Shown: piece by piece, positions 1 to 7,468 of the stretch | How the letters are laid out: each line of letters opens with the position of its first letter | Position numbering within the stretch: the stretch's first letter is position 1 | Source of the DNA: JBBRVW01 sp963784645 | GTDB lineage: Bacteria; Actinomycetota; Actinomycetes; JACCUZ01 | Direction of reading: 5' to 3' | Assembly (NCBI GenBank): GCA_963784645.1 | Contig: CAWARY010000018.1 | Coordinates: 1 to 64,000 of the forward strand | DNA: 64,000 bases | Translations under genes and position numbers: made by a program | The notes under the pieces: generated by a model | Databases searched by the model: none | What the model was told of the DNA's origin: nothing | Seen by the model: only the letters and a program-made list of their open reading frames with translations

Positions 1-2
1 GG

Positions 3-1086
3 TGTACCCGGCCATCAGGTTGGTGACAGGCGGCTGACTGGTGGGTCTCCGCCGAGTGCGCTGTGGCGGCGTTGAGTGTTGTAGTGCTCGAGCCATGACG
101 CAAGGGCTGCAGTCCGCTGGGCGTTGCTCTCGAACGGCTGCCGGTATGCCCACTCGACGAGCAGGGTGCGGTTGAGCCGTTCGACCTTCCCGTTCTGCCA
201 CGGGCAGTGCGGCTTGATGAACTTCTGTCGGGCGCCGAGCTGGTCGACCACGGCCCGCAGCGACCACCGGTAGGCCAGGGCGTTGTCGGTCATGATCCGT
301 TCGATCCGGGTGATGCCGTGGGCGGCGAAGTAGGCCGCGGCCCGGGTCAGGAAGCCCGCGCAGGTCGGGCCCTTCTCGTCGGGCAGGACCTCGGAGTAGG
401 CCAGCCGGGAGTGGTCGTCGACCAGGGAGTGCACGTAGTCGAACCCGATCTTGACCTTCTTCGCAGCGGCGCTCTTGCCGCCGTGGGCGATCACTCCGGC
501 GCGCCAGCCGCCGCCGTCGGGGATCCGGGCGAGCTTCTTGACGTCCATGTGCACCAGCTCACCCGGCCGGGCGCGCTCGTAGCGCACCGCGGTGGCCTTG
601 CTGGCCCGGATCACCTCCCCGGTCATCGGGTCGCAGATCGCCAGCGGCGGGACCTGGTGACGTCGCAGGATCCGCGACACGGTGCGGGTCGGCACCCCGA
701 CCTCGGCGCTGATCCAGTCCGGGCCGCGACGCTCACGGCGGCGCAGAGCCACCACCCGGTCCTCGACCTCGGGGCTGGTGCGAGTCGGCGTCGAGTGCGG
801 GCGCGAGGAGCGGTCGTGCAGCCCGGCCTCACCCTCCGCGGCATACCGGTCGATCCAGGTCTTCACGCACTTGCGTGAGACGCCCATCGCCGCTGCGATG
901 TGCGCCTGCTTCCACCGCGCCTGGTGCCGTTGGACGATCAGCAGCCGGCCGTGAACGGTCAGCCGAGCATTACGGTGGGACACGAGAACCTCCGGTCGGT
1001 GCGGGCCCTAGACAAGCCACACCTCAACCGGGGGTTCTCCTTACGTCAAGCCTTCTCGCCCGCCACCAACGTCCTGGCCGGGTACA
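3..1086. mobile_element. IS481-family insertion sequence, apparently complete
   Basis: The element is bounded by imperfect terminal inverted repeats of about 31 bases. Both ends read TGTACCCGGCCA inward, then continue with matches such as GTTGGTG and CGG. Ends of the form TGT...ACA suit the IS481 family. A single transposase fills it on the minus strand. The right end lies 21 bases before tRNA-Gln. The right flank begins TCTAGG, and the only two flanking bases visible on the left are GG, which is compatible with a 6-base target duplication but cannot be confirmed because the window starts there. Confidence 0.85.
15..983 (-). CDS. IS481-family transposase
   Basis: A 322-residue DDE transposase that would cut and join the ends of its own element. 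The N-terminal 60 residues form a helix-turn-helix (MGVSRKCVKTWIDRY at about 33-47) ending in the typical EAGLHDRSSRP stretch. An rve integrase core follows, with a candidate triad D147 (HMDVKK), D233 (MTDNALAY) and E268 (NGKVERLNR), which gives DD-35-E spacing. The C-terminal HYNTQRRHSALGG motif is typical of the family. The start is GTG at 983. The frame is intact, so the protein could be active. It lies entirely within the inverted repeats and has no passenger gene. Confidence 0.93.
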   Translation of the reverse strand: MSHRNARLTVHGRLLIVQRHQARWKQAHIAAAMGVSRKCVKTWIDRYAAEGEAGLHDRSSRPHSTPTRTSPEVEDRVVALRRRERRGPDWISAEVGVPTRTVSRILRRHQVPPLAICDPMTGEVIRASKATAVRYERARPGELVHMDVKKLARIPDGGGWRAGVIAHGGKSAAAKKVKIGFDYVHSLVDDHSRLAYSEVLPDEKGPTCAGFLTRAAAYFAAHGITRIERIMTDNALAYRWSLRAVVDQLGARQKFIKPHCPWQNGKVERLNRTLLVEWAYRQPFESNAQRTAALASWLEHYNTQRRHSALGGDPPVSRLSPT

Positions 1087-1088
1087 TC

Positions 1089-1094
1089 TAGGGT
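1089..1094 (+). promoter_or_regulatory. -10-like box TAGGGT of tRNA-Gln, 3 bases beyond the IS end
   Basis: TAGGGT begins 3 bases beyond the right end of the IS and 13 bases before the tRNA. Any -35 element at normal spacing (about 1066-1071) would lie inside the terminal inverted repeat, so the insertion separated the native -35 from this -10. The sequence there (CCAACG) is a poor -35 match. Confidence 0.5.
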
Positions 1095-1107
1095 TGCCGG
1101 GCAGCGG

Positions 1108-1183
1108 TCCCGGGTGGTGTAAAGGCAACACGGCTGACTTTGGCTCAGTTCAGATAGGGGTTCGAATCCTCTCCCGGGAGCCA
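1108..1183 (+). tRNA. tRNA-Gln(TTG)
   Basis: The cloverleaf folds by eye. The acceptor stem is TCCCGGG/CCCGGGA with the weak U1-A72 pair typical of tRNA-Gln. The short D stem is GTG/CAC. The anticodon stem is GCTGA/TCAGT around loop CTTTGGC, giving anticodon TTG. The T stem is AGGGG/CCTCT with loop TTCGAAT. The discriminator is G and CCA is encoded. It reads CAA codons. Confidence 0.93.
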
Positions 1184-1184
1184 A

Positions 1185-1201
1185 GGTTCGGATCCTCTCC
1201 C
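1185..1201 (+). repeat. Partial duplicate of the tRNA-Gln T-arm
   Basis: GGTTCGGATCCTCTCCC repeats bases 1159-1175 of the tRNA (GGTTCGAATCCTCTCCC) with one mismatch, two bases after the encoded CCA. A truncated tRNA 3' end right behind an intact tRNA is what integration of a tRNA-targeting element can leave. A local slippage duplication is equally possible. Confidence 0.5.
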
Positions 1202-1251
1202 ACTTGCGACCCCTGCGCCCGAGGGGTGGCGGAGGAGGGGTGAACGCCGGG

Positions 1252-1257
1252 TATCCT
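1252..1257 (+). promoter_or_regulatory. Candidate -10 box (TATCCT) of glmU
   Basis: TATCCT lies 57 bases before the glmU start, leaving a leader of about 50 bases with an AGGAG ribosome site around 1299-1303. A GC-rich dyad upstream (CCCCT at 1210-1214, AGGGG at 1222-1226) may end tRNA transcription, but it lacks a T-run. Confidence 0.4.
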
Positions 1258-1313
1258 CCTGTCGAACGAGCACGACGTCAGCCCGCCGCCTCGCCGCCAG
1301 GAGCGCTCCCCGC

Positions 1314-2822
1314 GTGAGCCCCGACCGACCGGCCGCCGTGGTCGTCCTCGCCGCAGGCGAGGGCACCCGGATGAAGTCGTCGATCCCGAAGGTCCTGCAC
1401 CAGGTGGGCGGCCGGTCCCTGGTGCACCACGCCGTGGCCGCGGCCGAGGGCCTCCGGCCCGAGCACCTGGTGGTCGTCGTGGGCCACGGCCGCGACCGGG
1501 TGGTGGCCCACCTCGCCGAGGTCACGCCCAGCGCGGGCTCCGCCGTCCAGGACGAGCAGCTCGGCACCGGCCACGCCGTCGGCTGTGCCCTCGAGGGCCT
1601 GCCCGTGCTCGCCGGCACCGTCGTGGTCACCTACGGCGACGTGCCGCTGCTGACCACCGAGACCCTGCGCGACCTCCTCGACGAGCACACGGAGCAGGGC
1701 AACGCCGCGACGCTGCTGACCGCGGTCGTCGGCGACCCCACCGGCTACGGCCGGGTGCTGCGCACCTCCGACGGCTCGGTCGAGCGGGTCGTCGAGCAGA
1801 AGGACGGCACGCCGGAGGAGCTCGCCGTCCCCGAGATCAACTCCGGGGTCTACGCCTTCGAGGCGGCCGCCCTGCGCGCCGCCCTCGCGCTGCTCGACAC
1901 CGACAACGCACAGGGCGAGCTCTACCTCACCGACGTCGTCGGCCACGCCCGAGCCGCCGGCGGGCGGGTCGGTGCGCTGGCCACCGACGACATCTGGCAG
2001 GTCGAGGGCGTCAACAACCGGGTGCAGCTGGCCGCGCTGCACCGCGAGCTCAACCGACGCACCGTCGAGCGCTGGATGCTCGCCGGCACCACGGTCATGG
2101 ACCCCGCGACCACCTGGATCGACGCCGAGGTCACCCTCGAGCCGGACACGGTCCTCGAGCCGCACGTCATCCTCCGCGGCACCACCAGCATCGCGACCGG
2201 CGCCCACGTCGGACCCGACTGCCTGCTCACCGACACCACGGTCGGTGCCGGTGCCTCGGTCGCCAGCACCACCTCCGACGGCGCGGTGATCGGTCCCGAG
2301 GCGACGGTCGGGCCGTACACCTACCTCCGCCCGGGGACGCGCCTCGGCCGCGGCGCCAAGGCGGGGGGCTTCGTCGAGATGAAGCAGGCCGACGTCGGCG
2401 ACGGCGCCAAGGTGCCGCACCTGTCCTACGTCGGCGACGCCACGATCGGCACCGGGGCCAACATCGGTGCCGGCACGATCTTCGCCAACTACGACGGCCT
2501 CGAGAAGCGCCGCACCACGGTCGGTGAGCACTCCTTCGTGGGCAGCGACTCCGTGCTCATCGGGGGAGTTCACGTCGCCGACGGCGCCTACGTCGCTGCC
2601 GGTTCCACCATCACCCACGACGTCGCGCCGGGCGAGCTGGCCGTGGCGCGCGGCAAGCAGCGCGGCGTAGCGGGCTGGGTGGCCCGGCGGCGCGCCGGGA
2701 CCAGGACAGCCGCTGCGGCGGAGCGGGCGCTGGCCCGTCAGACGGACCAGCAGGCGCGGCAGGACGATCAGCAGGACCATCAGGACGCGGGCAGCAGCGA
2801 CGGCGGAGGGCCTCAGGCATGA
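1314..2822 (+). CDS. glmU: Bifunctional UDP-N-acetylglucosamine pyrophosphorylase / glucosamine-1-phosphate N-acetyltransferase
   Basis: Makes UDP-GlcNAc, the cytoplasmic precursor of peptidoglycan, by acetylating glucosamine-1-phosphate and then adding UMP. The N-terminal nucleotidyltransferase carries LAAGEGTRMKSSIPKVLH at about residues 12-29. The C-terminal half is a left-handed beta-helix acetyltransferase with FVEMKQADVGDGAKVPHLSY and NIGAGTIFANYDG. At 502 residues it is longer than many homologues because of an unusual Gln/Asp-rich tail (RQTDQQARQDDQQDHQDAG) of unknown purpose. The start is GTG with AGGAG upstream. Its stop overlaps the next ATG by four bases (ATGA), so glmU and prs are translationally coupled. 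Confidence 0.96.
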   Translation: MSPDRPAAVVVLAAGEGTRMKSSIPKVLHQVGGRSLVHHAVAAAEGLRPEHLVVVVGHGRDRVVAHLAEVTPSAGSAVQDEQLGTGHAVGCALEGLPVLAGTVVVTYGDVPLLTTETLRDLLDEHTEQGNAATLLTAVVGDPTGYGRVLRTSDGSVERVVEQKDGTPEELAVPEINSGVYAFEAAALRAALALLDTDNAQGELYLTDVVGHARAAGGRVGALATDDIWQVEGVNNRVQLAALHRELNRRTVERWMLAGTTVMDPATTWIDAEVTLEPDTVLEPHVILRGTTSIATGAHVGPDCLLTDTTVGAGASVASTTSDGAVIGPEATVGPYTYLRPGTRLGRGAKAGGFVEMKQADVGDGAKVPHLSYVGDATIGTGANIGAGTIFANYDGLEKRRTTVGEHSFVGSDSVLIGGVHVADGAYVAAGSTITHDVAPGELAVARGKQRGVAGWVARRRAGTRTAAAAERALARQTDQQARQDDQQDHQDAGSSDGGGPQA

Positions 2823-3799
2823 GCTTCATCAAGACGACGGGCGAGAAGAAGCTGATGCTCTTCTCCGGCCGGGCGCACCCCGAGCTCTCCGAGCAGGTGG
2901 CCGCCGAGCTCGGCATCGAGCTCACGCCGACCACGGCCTACGACTTCGCCAACGGCGAGATCTACATCCGCTACAAGGAGTCGGTGCGCGGCTGCGACGC
3001 CTTCGTCCTGCAGAGCTGCACCTCGCCCATCAACACCTGGGTCATGGAGACGCTCATCATGGTCGACGCGCTCAAGCGGGCCAGCGCGAAGCGGATCACC
3101 GTCGTCATGCCGTTCTTCCCCTACGCCCGCCAGGACAAGAAGGGTCGCGGGCGCGAGCCGATCTCGGCCCGGCTCGTCGCTGACCTGTTCCAGGTCGCCG
3201 GGGCCGACCGGCTGATGGCTGTCGACCTGCACACCGCGCAGATCCAGGGCTTCTTCAACGGCCCGGTCGACCACCTCTACGCGCTGCCGCTGCTCTCGTC
3301 GTACGTCAAGCGGCGCATCGACCACTCCCGCGTCACGATCGTCTCGCCCGACGCCGGTCGGCTGCGGCTGGCGGAGCGCTGGTCCGAGACGATGTACGGC
3401 GCCCCGCTCGCGTTCATCCACAAGACCCGCGACCCCGACCGGCCCAACGAGACCAAGGCCAACCGGGTCGTCGGTGACGTCGCCGGCCGGGTCTGCATCC
3501 TGCAGGACGACATGATCGACACCGCCGGGACGATCACCAAGGCGGCCGACGCGCTGTTCGCCGAGGGCGCCGCCGACGTGATCATCGCCGCGACGCACGC
3601 CATCTTCAGCGGGCCGGCTCTCGACCGGCTGAAGAACTCCGGCGTCAGCGAGGTCGTCGTCACCGACACCCTGCCGATCCCCGACGACGTGCGGTTCGAC
3701 AAGCTCACCGTCCTTCCCATCGCGACCCTGCTGGCCCGCGCGGTCCGCGAGGTCTTCGACGACGGCTCGGTAACCAGCCTGTTCGACGGCCACGCCTGA
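2819..3799 (+). CDS. prs: Ribose-phosphate pyrophosphokinase (PRPP synthetase)
   Basis: Transfers pyrophosphate from ATP to ribose-5-phosphate, giving PRPP for purine, pyrimidine, histidine, tryptophan and NAD synthesis. At 326 residues it has normal length. Visible signatures are the ATP/Mg region FFPYARQDKKGRGREPISAR, the metal-binding DLHTAQIQGFF segment, the flexible-loop SPDAGRLRLAERW, and the PRPP loop DDMIDTAGTITKA. The ATG overlaps the glmU stop. The glmU-prs pair is a classical bacterial arrangement. Confidence 0.96.
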   Translation: MSFIKTTGEKKLMLFSGRAHPELSEQVAAELGIELTPTTAYDFANGEIYIRYKESVRGCDAFVLQSCTSPINTWVMETLIMVDALKRASAKRITVVMPFFPYARQDKKGRGREPISARLVADLFQVAGADRLMAVDLHTAQIQGFFNGPVDHLYALPLLSSYVKRRIDHSRVTIVSPDAGRLRLAERWSETMYGAPLAFIHKTRDPDRPNETKANRVVGDVAGRVCILQDDMIDTAGTITKAADALFAEGAADVIIAATHAIFSGPALDRLKNSGVSEVVVTDTLPIPDDVRFDKLTVLPIATLLARAVREVFDDGSVTSLFDGHA

Positions 3800-3802
3800 T
3801 TC

Positions 3803-4585
3803 GTGCCCGTCGTCGCGCTGCTGCACCCCGGCGCCATGGGCGCGCGCGTCGGCGGTGAGCTGGTGTCCGCCGGCCACGCGGTCCGCTGGCTGGCGGCCGG
3901 TCGGACCGACGCCACCGCGGCGCGTGCCGGCACCGAGGGCCTGACCCGGGTCGACCGGCTCGAGGAGCTCGTCGACCGCGCTGACCTGGTGCTCAGCCTG
4001 CTCCCGCCGCAGCACGCCCTGGAGGTCGCGCGCCTGGTGGCAGGTGCCGGGTACGCCGGCACGTACGTCGACGCCAACCCGCTCTCGCCCGACACCGTGG
4101 CCCGGGTGCAGGAGGTGGTCGAAGCGGCCGGGGCCACCCTGGTCGACGGCGGCGTCGTGGGGCCGCCCCCGCGCGACGGTGGCCGCACCCATCTCTACCT
4201 CGCCGGCCCCGCCGGACCGGTCCAGCAGGTCGCCGCGCTCGTCAGCGGCACCCGCGTCGTCCCGGTCGTCGTCGGCGGGCAGGTCGGCCAGGCGTCCGCG
4301 GCCAAGCTGGCCTACGCGCTGTTCAACAAGGGGCGGATGGTGCTGGCGAGCCTCGCGGCCGAGGTCGCGGCCGCGCACGGCGTCACCGACGTCCTCGCCG
4401 CCGAGGCCGACCGGCCCGGCGCCGAGCTGCTCGGCGAGCTGGCCGAGCTGCACGCCGGGCTGGCCGGGACCGGCTGGCGCTGGGCGCCCGAGCTGGACGA
4501 GATCGCGGCCACCCTGCGGGCGGCCGGTACCGACGCCGGCGCGGTGACCGGCCTGGCCGACCGGCTGCGCGCGCTGACTCGCTGA
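3803..4585 (+). CDS. NAD(P)-dependent oxidoreductase, 6-phosphogluconate/beta-hydroxyacid dehydrogenase-like with DUF1932 domain
   Basis: A 260-residue protein with an N-terminal Rossmann fold (LLHPGAMGARVGGELVSAGH, residues 6-25). A helical C-terminal domain resembles DUF1932 (AKLAYALFNKGRMVLASLA, near residue 175). The family includes beta-hydroxyacid dehydrogenases, but the substrate cannot be read from the sequence. GTG starts three bases after the prs stop, so it is probably co-transcribed with glmU-prs, which is not a usual partner for those genes. Confidence 0.8.
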   Translation: MPVVALLHPGAMGARVGGELVSAGHAVRWLAAGRTDATAARAGTEGLTRVDRLEELVDRADLVLSLLPPQHALEVARLVAGAGYAGTYVDANPLSPDTVARVQEVVEAAGATLVDGGVVGPPPRDGGRTHLYLAGPAGPVQQVAALVSGTRVVPVVVGGQVGQASAAKLAYALFNKGRMVLASLAAEVAAAHGVTDVLAAEADRPGAELLGELAELHAGLAGTGWRWAPELDEIAATLRAAGTDAGAVTGLADRLRALTR

Positions 4586-4622
4586 CGTGCCCGGCGGGTC
4601 CTGCCGCCCCGACGACTCGTGC

Positions 4623-5297
4623 TCAGGCTGCGGTCAGGTCGCGGTCGTCCATCTCCCACGCATGGTCCAGCGCGTGGTACGCGGTGTGCCGGAGCAGGTA
4701 CGGGACCGTCCAGTTGCCGAGCGGCTTGCCCTCGGCGTACCAGTCGCGCATCGCCTCGACGAAGCGGTCGCGGTGCGCCGCCCGGTCGCCCGGCGTCAGC
4801 AGGTCGTCCAGCTCGGTGGGCACCTTCACCCGCTTCGCGAAGTCCTGACCCTCGACGTTGAGGACGTGCCGGACGATCTTCTCGCGGTCGCGGCCGCCTC
4901 CCCGCGGGCCCGGCCGCAGGTCGGGCGACACGCGGGCCGCGACCGCATCGAACTCGGCCCAGGCGGCCCGGAGCAGCCGGACGCTGCGCCCGAACACCGG
5001 CGGGTCCATCGGCAGGCGGTCGAGGCTCGACGGCGCGAACGAGATGCCCCAGAAGTCGGTCGAGCCGACGCCGCGGTACCGCTCGACGACGTCGAGCTCC
5101 GTCTGCCCGGTCAGCTCCTTGCCGAGACGGGCTCGCCTGGCGACCGGCAAGTAGCGCGGCAGGTAGGACCGGAGCTTGTCCAGCGCCTGCTCCTCGGACC
5201 GCCCGTTGCGCTCGAGGCCCGGCCAGTCGACGGCGACGGCGACCCACTTCTTCTCCTTCGTGGGCTGCTCCACCTGCACCCGAAGACCCGCGGCCAT
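4623..5297 (-). CDS. Conserved hypothetical protein, DinB-like C-terminus
   Basis: A 224-residue cytoplasmic protein I cannot name. Its first 50 residues (VAVAVDWPGLERNGRSEEQALDKL) resemble a HicB-like fold. The C-terminal third contains LLRHTAYHALDHAWEMDDR, a His-rich helix like that of DinB/mycothiol-dependent metalloproteins, so metal binding is plausible. I prefer the ATG at 5297, which has AGGGAG five bases upstream, over the GTG two codons earlier. It stands on the opposite strand between the prs and rplY units. Confidence 0.7.
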   Translation of the reverse strand: MAAGLRVQVEQPTKEKKWVAVAVDWPGLERNGRSEEQALDKLRSYLPRYLPVARRARLGKELTGQTELDVVERYRGVGSTDFWGISFAPSSLDRLPMDPPVFGRSVRLLRAAWAEFDAVAARVSPDLRPGPRGGGRDREKIVRHVLNVEGQDFAKRVKVPTELDDLLTPGDRAAHRDRFVEAMRDWYAEGKPLGNWTVPYLLRHTAYHALDHAWEMDDRDLTAA

Positions 5298-5408
5298 CTC
5301 CACTCCCTCCGTCGGCTGGTGTCAGCACACCAGCCGGCACTCTCCCTCGGGCCACCGACAGGCCCGGGTTCGGTACCTGGCTGCCGGGCCGACCGGCGCA
5401 CGCACCGG

Positions 5409-5438
5409 TTCGACCGCCTGCTGCGTCGCCGCTAGACT
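5409..5438 (+). promoter_or_regulatory. Candidate rplY promoter
   Basis: TTCGAC at 5409-5414 and TAGACT at 5433-5438 are separated by 18 bases, a reasonable housekeeping sigma-factor arrangement. Transcription would begin near 5445, giving a leader of about 125 bases. Confidence 0.45.
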
Positions 5439-5451
5439 GCTGCGGTTACCC

Positions 5452-5514
5452 GGCGAGGGAAGCCTTCGGCCTCCGTGATCGACGTGGTCGCGTGGGTCCT
5501 CTGGATTGCCCACG
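5452..5514 (+). promoter_or_regulatory. Structured leader of rplY
   Basis: Two hairpins are visible in the untranslated leader. One is GGAAGCC/GGCCTCC around a TTC loop near 5458-5474, with one mismatch. The other is a perfect six-pair stem CGTGGG (5491-5496) / CCCACG (5509-5514). Ribosomal protein genes are often controlled by structured leaders, but no known L25 leader motif was recognised. Confidence 0.3.
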
Positions 5515-5568
5515 AGCCTCCTCGCCGCCCCTGAGCCGCAGACGATCGCTTCGAGGAGCACACCCGCC

Positions 5569-6273
5569 GTGTCCGAGGTCCGCATTCCCGCCGAGCAGCG
5601 CACCGAGTTCGGCAAGGGCGCCGCCCGCCGCATCCGCCGCGACAACAAGGTGCCCGCCGTCCTGTACGGCCACGGCTCCGACCCGCGGCACATCTCGCTG
5701 CCGGGCCACGACCTCATGATGGCGCTCAAGACCGCGAACGTCCTGCTGACGCTGGACATGGACGGCGCCGACGAGCTGGCACTGCCCAAGGACGTCCAGC
5801 GCGACCCGATCAAGGGCTTCATCGAGCACGTCGACCTCGTCCTGGTCCGTCGTGGCGAGAAGGTCACCGTCGAGATCCCGGTGCACGTGGTCGGCGACGC
5901 CGCCCCCGAGACGCTGGTCGTCACCGAGCTCAACAGCATCTCGGTCGAGACCGAGGCGACCCACATCCCGACCGGCGTCGAGGTGTCCATCGACGGGCGC
6001 AGGGCCGGCGAGCAGATCCACGCCAAGGACGTCGTCCTCCCCTCGGGCACCACGCTGGTGACGGACGGGGACGCGTTGGTGGTCAACCTCACCGCGGCCC
6101 CGACGGCCGAGATGCTCGAGGCCGAGCTGGCCGAGGCCGAAGCCGAGGTGGGCATCGTGCACGAGGCCGCCGAGGACGAGGCCGGGGCAGCCGCCGGCGA
6201 CGGCGAGTCGGCCGAGGGCGACAAGGCGCAGGGTGCCGACGCCTCCGGCGAGGGCGACAAGGCCGAGGGCTGA
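5569..6273 (+). CDS. rplY: Large-subunit ribosomal protein L25/general stress protein Ctc
   Basis: A 234-residue protein that binds 5S rRNA in the large ribosomal subunit. The N-terminal L25 domain includes RTEFGKGAARRIRRDNKVPAV followed by LYGHG. The beta domain (TL5/Ctc type) spans about 95-190. An acidic Ala/Glu-rich tail (EAEVGIVHEAAEDEAGAAAG) ends the protein, as in other actinobacterial forms. I place the start at GTG 5569, which has GAGGAG ten bases upstream. The in-frame ATG at 5506 would add 21 residues lacking family similarity and lies in the leader hairpin. pth follows after 26 bases. Confidence 0.93.
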   Translation: MSEVRIPAEQRTEFGKGAARRIRRDNKVPAVLYGHGSDPRHISLPGHDLMMALKTANVLLTLDMDGADELALPKDVQRDPIKGFIEHVDLVLVRRGEKVTVEIPVHVVGDAAPETLVVTELNSISVETEATHIPTGVEVSIDGRRAGEQIHAKDVVLPSGTTLVTDGDALVVNLTAAPTAEMLEAELAEAEAEVGIVHEAAEDEAGAAAGDGESAEGDKAQGADASGEGDKAEG

Positions 6274-6299
6274 GGCTCTTCCGCTCCCGCAGCGAACCG

Positions 6300-6875
6300 G
6301 TGAGCGACGGCGAGGTCTGGCTGGTGGTCGGGCTCGGCAACCCCGGGCCCGGCTACGCCGGGAACCGGCACAACGTCGGGTTCATGGTCGTCGACCAGCT
6401 CGCCGGCCGGATGGGCGGCCGGTTCAAGGCGCACAAGAGCCGGGCGGAGGTCCTGGAGGGCCGGCTGTCCGGCGAGCGGGTGGTGCTGGCCAAGCCACGC
6501 ACGTACATGAACGAGTCGGGCGGCCCGGTCACCGGGCTGCGCGACTTCTTCAAGGTGCCGCTGGAGCGGATCGTCGTGGTGCACGACGAGCTCGACCTGC
6601 CCTACGGCGGCCTGCGCCTCAAGCTCGGCGGCGGTGACAACGGGCACAACGGGCTCAAGTCGATCCGACGCTCGCTGGGGTCAGGGGAGTTCCACCGGGT
6701 GCGCTTCGGCATCGGCCGGCCGCCGGGCCGGATGGATGCGGCGGCGTTCGTGCTGCGCGACTTCGGTGCCGCCGAGCGCAAGGAGCTCGACCTCGAGATC
6801 GACCGCGCCGCTGACGCCGCCGAGGCCCTGGTGACGCTGGGCCTCGAGCCGGCCCAGAACACCTTCAACACCTGA
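6300..6875 (+). CDS. pth: Peptidyl-tRNA hydrolase
   Basis: Releases tRNA from peptidyl-tRNA that drops off ribosomes. At 191 residues it has the family length. It carries GLGNPGPGYAGNRHNVGFM with catalytic H24, the TYMNESG loop (N71), and VHDELDLPYGGLRLK with D96, followed by GGDNGHNGLKS. GTG start. It lies 26 bases behind rplY, the usual actinobacterial pairing of two translation-quality genes. Confidence 0.96.
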   Translation: MSDGEVWLVVGLGNPGPGYAGNRHNVGFMVVDQLAGRMGGRFKAHKSRAEVLEGRLSGERVVLAKPRTYMNESGGPVTGLRDFFKVPLERIVVVHDELDLPYGGLRLKLGGGDNGHNGLKSIRRSLGSGEFHRVRFGIGRPPGRMDAAAFVLRDFGAAERKELDLEIDRAADAAEALVTLGLEPAQNTFNT

Positions 6876-6881
6876 GCCGCG

Positions 6882-7376
6882 TCAGGCGACCAGCAGGAGG
6901 TCCCGGCGGGTGCTGACCAGGTCGACGAGGGGCCGGTCGACGACGACGCCGGCGTCCTCCCGCCGGACGCGGTCCGCACCGGTGGCCAGCCGCTTCAGCA
7001 GGGTGCGGTTCTCGCCGTGCACCACGAGCCGTACCTCCCTGGCGCCGAGCTCGGCCGCCTCGGCGAGCGCGCGGTCGGCGAGGAGCCGGCCCAGGCCGCG
7101 GCGCTGCCAGCCGTCGGCCACCATCGCCCCGACCTCGACGACCCCGGGTGCGACCCGCGCCCAGCTGACGTGGCCCAGGAGCCGGTCCGCGCGCTCGGCG
7201 ACCCAGGCGCCGTGGGCGTCGTCGCGGCGCAGCAGCGCGGTGACCAGCCGGGTGCTCGGCGTGCCGACCCCGGCCCAGAACCGCAGGAAGGACGACTGCG
7301 GGGACAGGCCCGACACCAGGTCCCGCAGACCCTCCACATCGTCGGGCCGGACCGAGCGCACCTGGATCTGATTCAT
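6882..7376 (-). CDS. GNAT family N-acetyltransferase
   Basis: A 164-residue single-domain acetyltransferase. The acetyl-CoA site is seen in the WQRRGLGRLLADRALAEA segment (motif A, near residue 95). The N-terminus reads IQVRSVRPDDVEGLRDLVSGL. The substrate is unknown. It converges on pth (six bases apart) and diverges from the HxlR regulator at 7469, with 92 bases between starts. A perfect TTGACA lies on the minus strand at 7413-7408, though the matching -10 is weak. Confidence 0.85.
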   Translation of the reverse strand: MNQIQVRSVRPDDVEGLRDLVSGLSPQSSFLRFWAGVGTPSTRLVTALLRRDDAHGAWVAERADRLLGHVSWARVAPGVVEVGAMVADGWQRRGLGRLLADRALAEAAELGAREVRLVVHGENRTLLKRLATGADRVRREDAGVVVDRPLVDLVSTRRDLLLVA

Positions 7377-7394
7377 GAACCCAGATGGTGCGGC

Positions 7395-7413
7395 TAGACT
7401 CTGAGTCTGTCAA
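7395..7413 (+). promoter_or_regulatory. Divergent promoter/operator region of the GNAT-HxlR pair
   Basis: A perfect 13-base palindrome AGACTCTGAGTCT at 7396-7408 overlaps a TAGACT box (7395-7400) usable as the -10 for the HxlR gene. It also abuts a minus-strand TTGACA (7413-7408) usable as the -35 for the GNAT gene. This geometry fits a regulator controlling itself and its neighbour. Confidence 0.5.
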
Positions 7414-7468
7414 GTGAACTCTGGCAAGAACTGCCTGACGAAACTGCTCGGACGACGTGGAGGTGGCC

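Noticed and set aside
1208..1229. Intrinsic terminator behind tRNA-Gln
   Set aside because: CCCCT/AGGGG is a weak stem without a T-run; kept only as a remark.
1278..2780. Long minus-strand frame opposite glmU
   Set aside because: No recognisable domains; codon pattern is the complement of glmU.
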